Below are positions 63,476 to 64,000 of a stretch of 64,000 nt of DNA, one piece after another. A program made the translations under genes and the position numbers. Under the pieces are notes generated by a model. That model worked only from the letters and a program-made list of their open reading frames with translations, did no database searches and was not told the origin of the DNA. Source of the DNA: Anaerobacillus sp. CMMVII (GTDB taxonomy: Bacteria; Bacillota; Bacilli; Bacillales; Anaerobacillaceae); the NCBI RefSeq assembly GCF_025377685.1, contig NZ_JACEHK010000008.1:62001-126000 (forward strand), in the 5' to 3' direction. Position 1 is the stretch's first letter. Every line of letters starts with the position of its first letter.

Positions 63476-64000
63476 ATGAAAAAGTTAACGTTATTAGTTA
63501 TTGATGACGATCCAAATATTTGTGAATTAATTCGATTATATAGTGAGAAGGCTGGATATGAGGTGCGACATGCAAATGACGGCTTAACAGGAGTAGAGAT
63601 TTTTTACGAACTAAGACCTGATCTAGTCGTCTTAGATATTATGCTACCTGGTTTAAGCGGTTGGGAAGTTTGTAAGGAAATACGTTCGGACTCCGAAGTG
63701 CCAATTATCATGTTAACTGGGAAAGGTGAAAGCTACGATAAAATAAAAGGATTGGATTTAGGTGCTGATGATTATGTGGTCAAGCCCTTTGATCCCAAGG
63801 AGCTCTTAGCTCGGATGAAAGCGGTATTGAGAAGGTATAACATTTTCAATGGTGATCAAGATATTATCACCTTGCCCCATCTGATTATTAATATGAAGCA
63901 GTATCAAATCACTTGTTATGATGAAACAATGACAGTGCCTCCAAAAGAAATTGAACTGCTTTTTTATTTGGCAACGCATGCAAATCGTGTATTTACGAGA
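63476..64000 (+). CDS. OmpR-family response regulator, 5' part
   Basis: The first 175 residues are visible; the gene runs past the window. The receiver domain has the acidic pocket Asp10-Asp12 (LLVIDDDPN), phospho-acceptor Asp54 (LVVLDIMLPG), Thr81 (IIMLTGK) and Lys103 (DDYVVKPFDP). A linker of about 15 residues leads to the winged-helix DNA-binding domain, cut at MTVPPKEIELLFYLATHANR. AAAGGAG precedes the ATG. A histidine kinase gene is expected directly downstream. Its target is probably the TTCATATTTAG direct repeats at 62390 and 63281, which is inference from position and repeat type. Confidence 0.9.
   Translation, partial: MKKLTLLVIDDDPNICELIRLYSEKAGYEVRHANDGLTGVEIFYELRPDLVVLDIMLPGLSGWEVCKEIRSDSEVPIIMLTGKGESYDKIKGLDLGADDYVVKPFDPKELLARMKAVLRRYNIFNGDQDIITLPHLIINMKQYQITCYDETMTVPPKEIELLFYLATHANRVFTR

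Overview
The window looks like chromosomal DNA from a low-GC, endospore-forming Firmicute of the Bacillaceae. Spore coat genes (a CotX-family protein and a CotW-like protein), Bacillus-type proteins (YppC, NrnB/YngD, YkpA, YfmM-like ABC-F, YpcP, YhaM, YbaK, FolE2), consensus sigma-A promoters, many TTG/GTG starts behind strong AGGAGG-type ribosome binding sites, and small strand-coherent operons all support this. There is no prophage, plasmid backbone, rRNA or tRNA gene that I can see. The only recognisable transposon is one IS200-type element (about 59.88-60.58 kb). Dispersed non-coding repeats are unusually abundant.

Layout. 0-8.3 kb: the end of an FtsX-like permease, a tautomerase, an epimerase, a U32/RlhA-like protein, two coat genes, a membrane-anchored HtrA-like protease and small hypotheticals. 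8.25-8.85 kb: a non-coding interval with its own minus-strand promoter, a long-range 30-bp end-to-end stem and a minus-strand terminator; I read it as a candidate large structured RNA. 8.9-13.7 kb: two ABC-F ATPases flanking a secreted M14 carboxypeptidase. 13.8-18.6 kb: a YVTN beta-propeller protein, ProC, YppC, a gamma-carbonic-anhydrase-like protein and RarD. 18.7-25.6 kb: a MarR-MMPL efflux operon with twin operators, then topB and a membrane protein. 25.7-26.1 kb: nested palindromes and a 34-bp tandem array. 26.2-30.3 kb: NrnB, a YtxH-PRC-barrel pair and small proteins. 30.4-32.3 kb: a single-aptamer glycine riboswitch driving an ACT protein and a UPF0210 protein. 32.4-47.8 kb: two MFS transporters, YpcP, a nitrilase-GNAT pair, a DUF4349 lipoprotein, a nitronate monooxygenase/FabK-like enzyme, FolE2, YhaM, YbaK, a LysR regulator, a DUF3900-like protein and a hydrolase. 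47.99-48.80 kb: about 15 copies of a 52-bp tandem repeat. 49-59.8 kb: PepF, a DCC-family protein, a YckD-like protein, threonine dehydratase, a cupredoxin, acetyltransferases, DUF4395, an ATP-grasp protein, a GalT/HIT-like protein, a HAD phosphatase and a RacA-like MerR protein. 60-64 kb: the IS200 element, a CLC-family anion transporter, a TVP38/VTT protein and the start of an OmpR-type response regulator.

Data quality matters here. Eleven otherwise well-conserved genes between 18.2 and 57.7 kb are broken by single-base indels, eleven deletions and two insertions, nearly all in short homopolymers. Adding or removing one base restores the family sequence each time. Housekeeping genes such as topB and pepF are among them, so sequencing or consensus error is the likeliest cause. 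I annotate these genes across their full restored span and mark the break.

How the parts work together. The regulatory logic visible in the sequence is: glycine sensing of the ACT/UPF0210 operon; MarR control of an RND-type exporter through paired GTTTA-N5-TAAAC sites; a LysR/MFS divergent pair sharing a palindrome; a late-sporulation (sigma-K-like) promoter before the coat genes; and a shared 11-bp direct repeat (TTCATATTTAG) at the promoters of the TVP38 gene and of the response regulator gene, suggesting that the regulator controls both.
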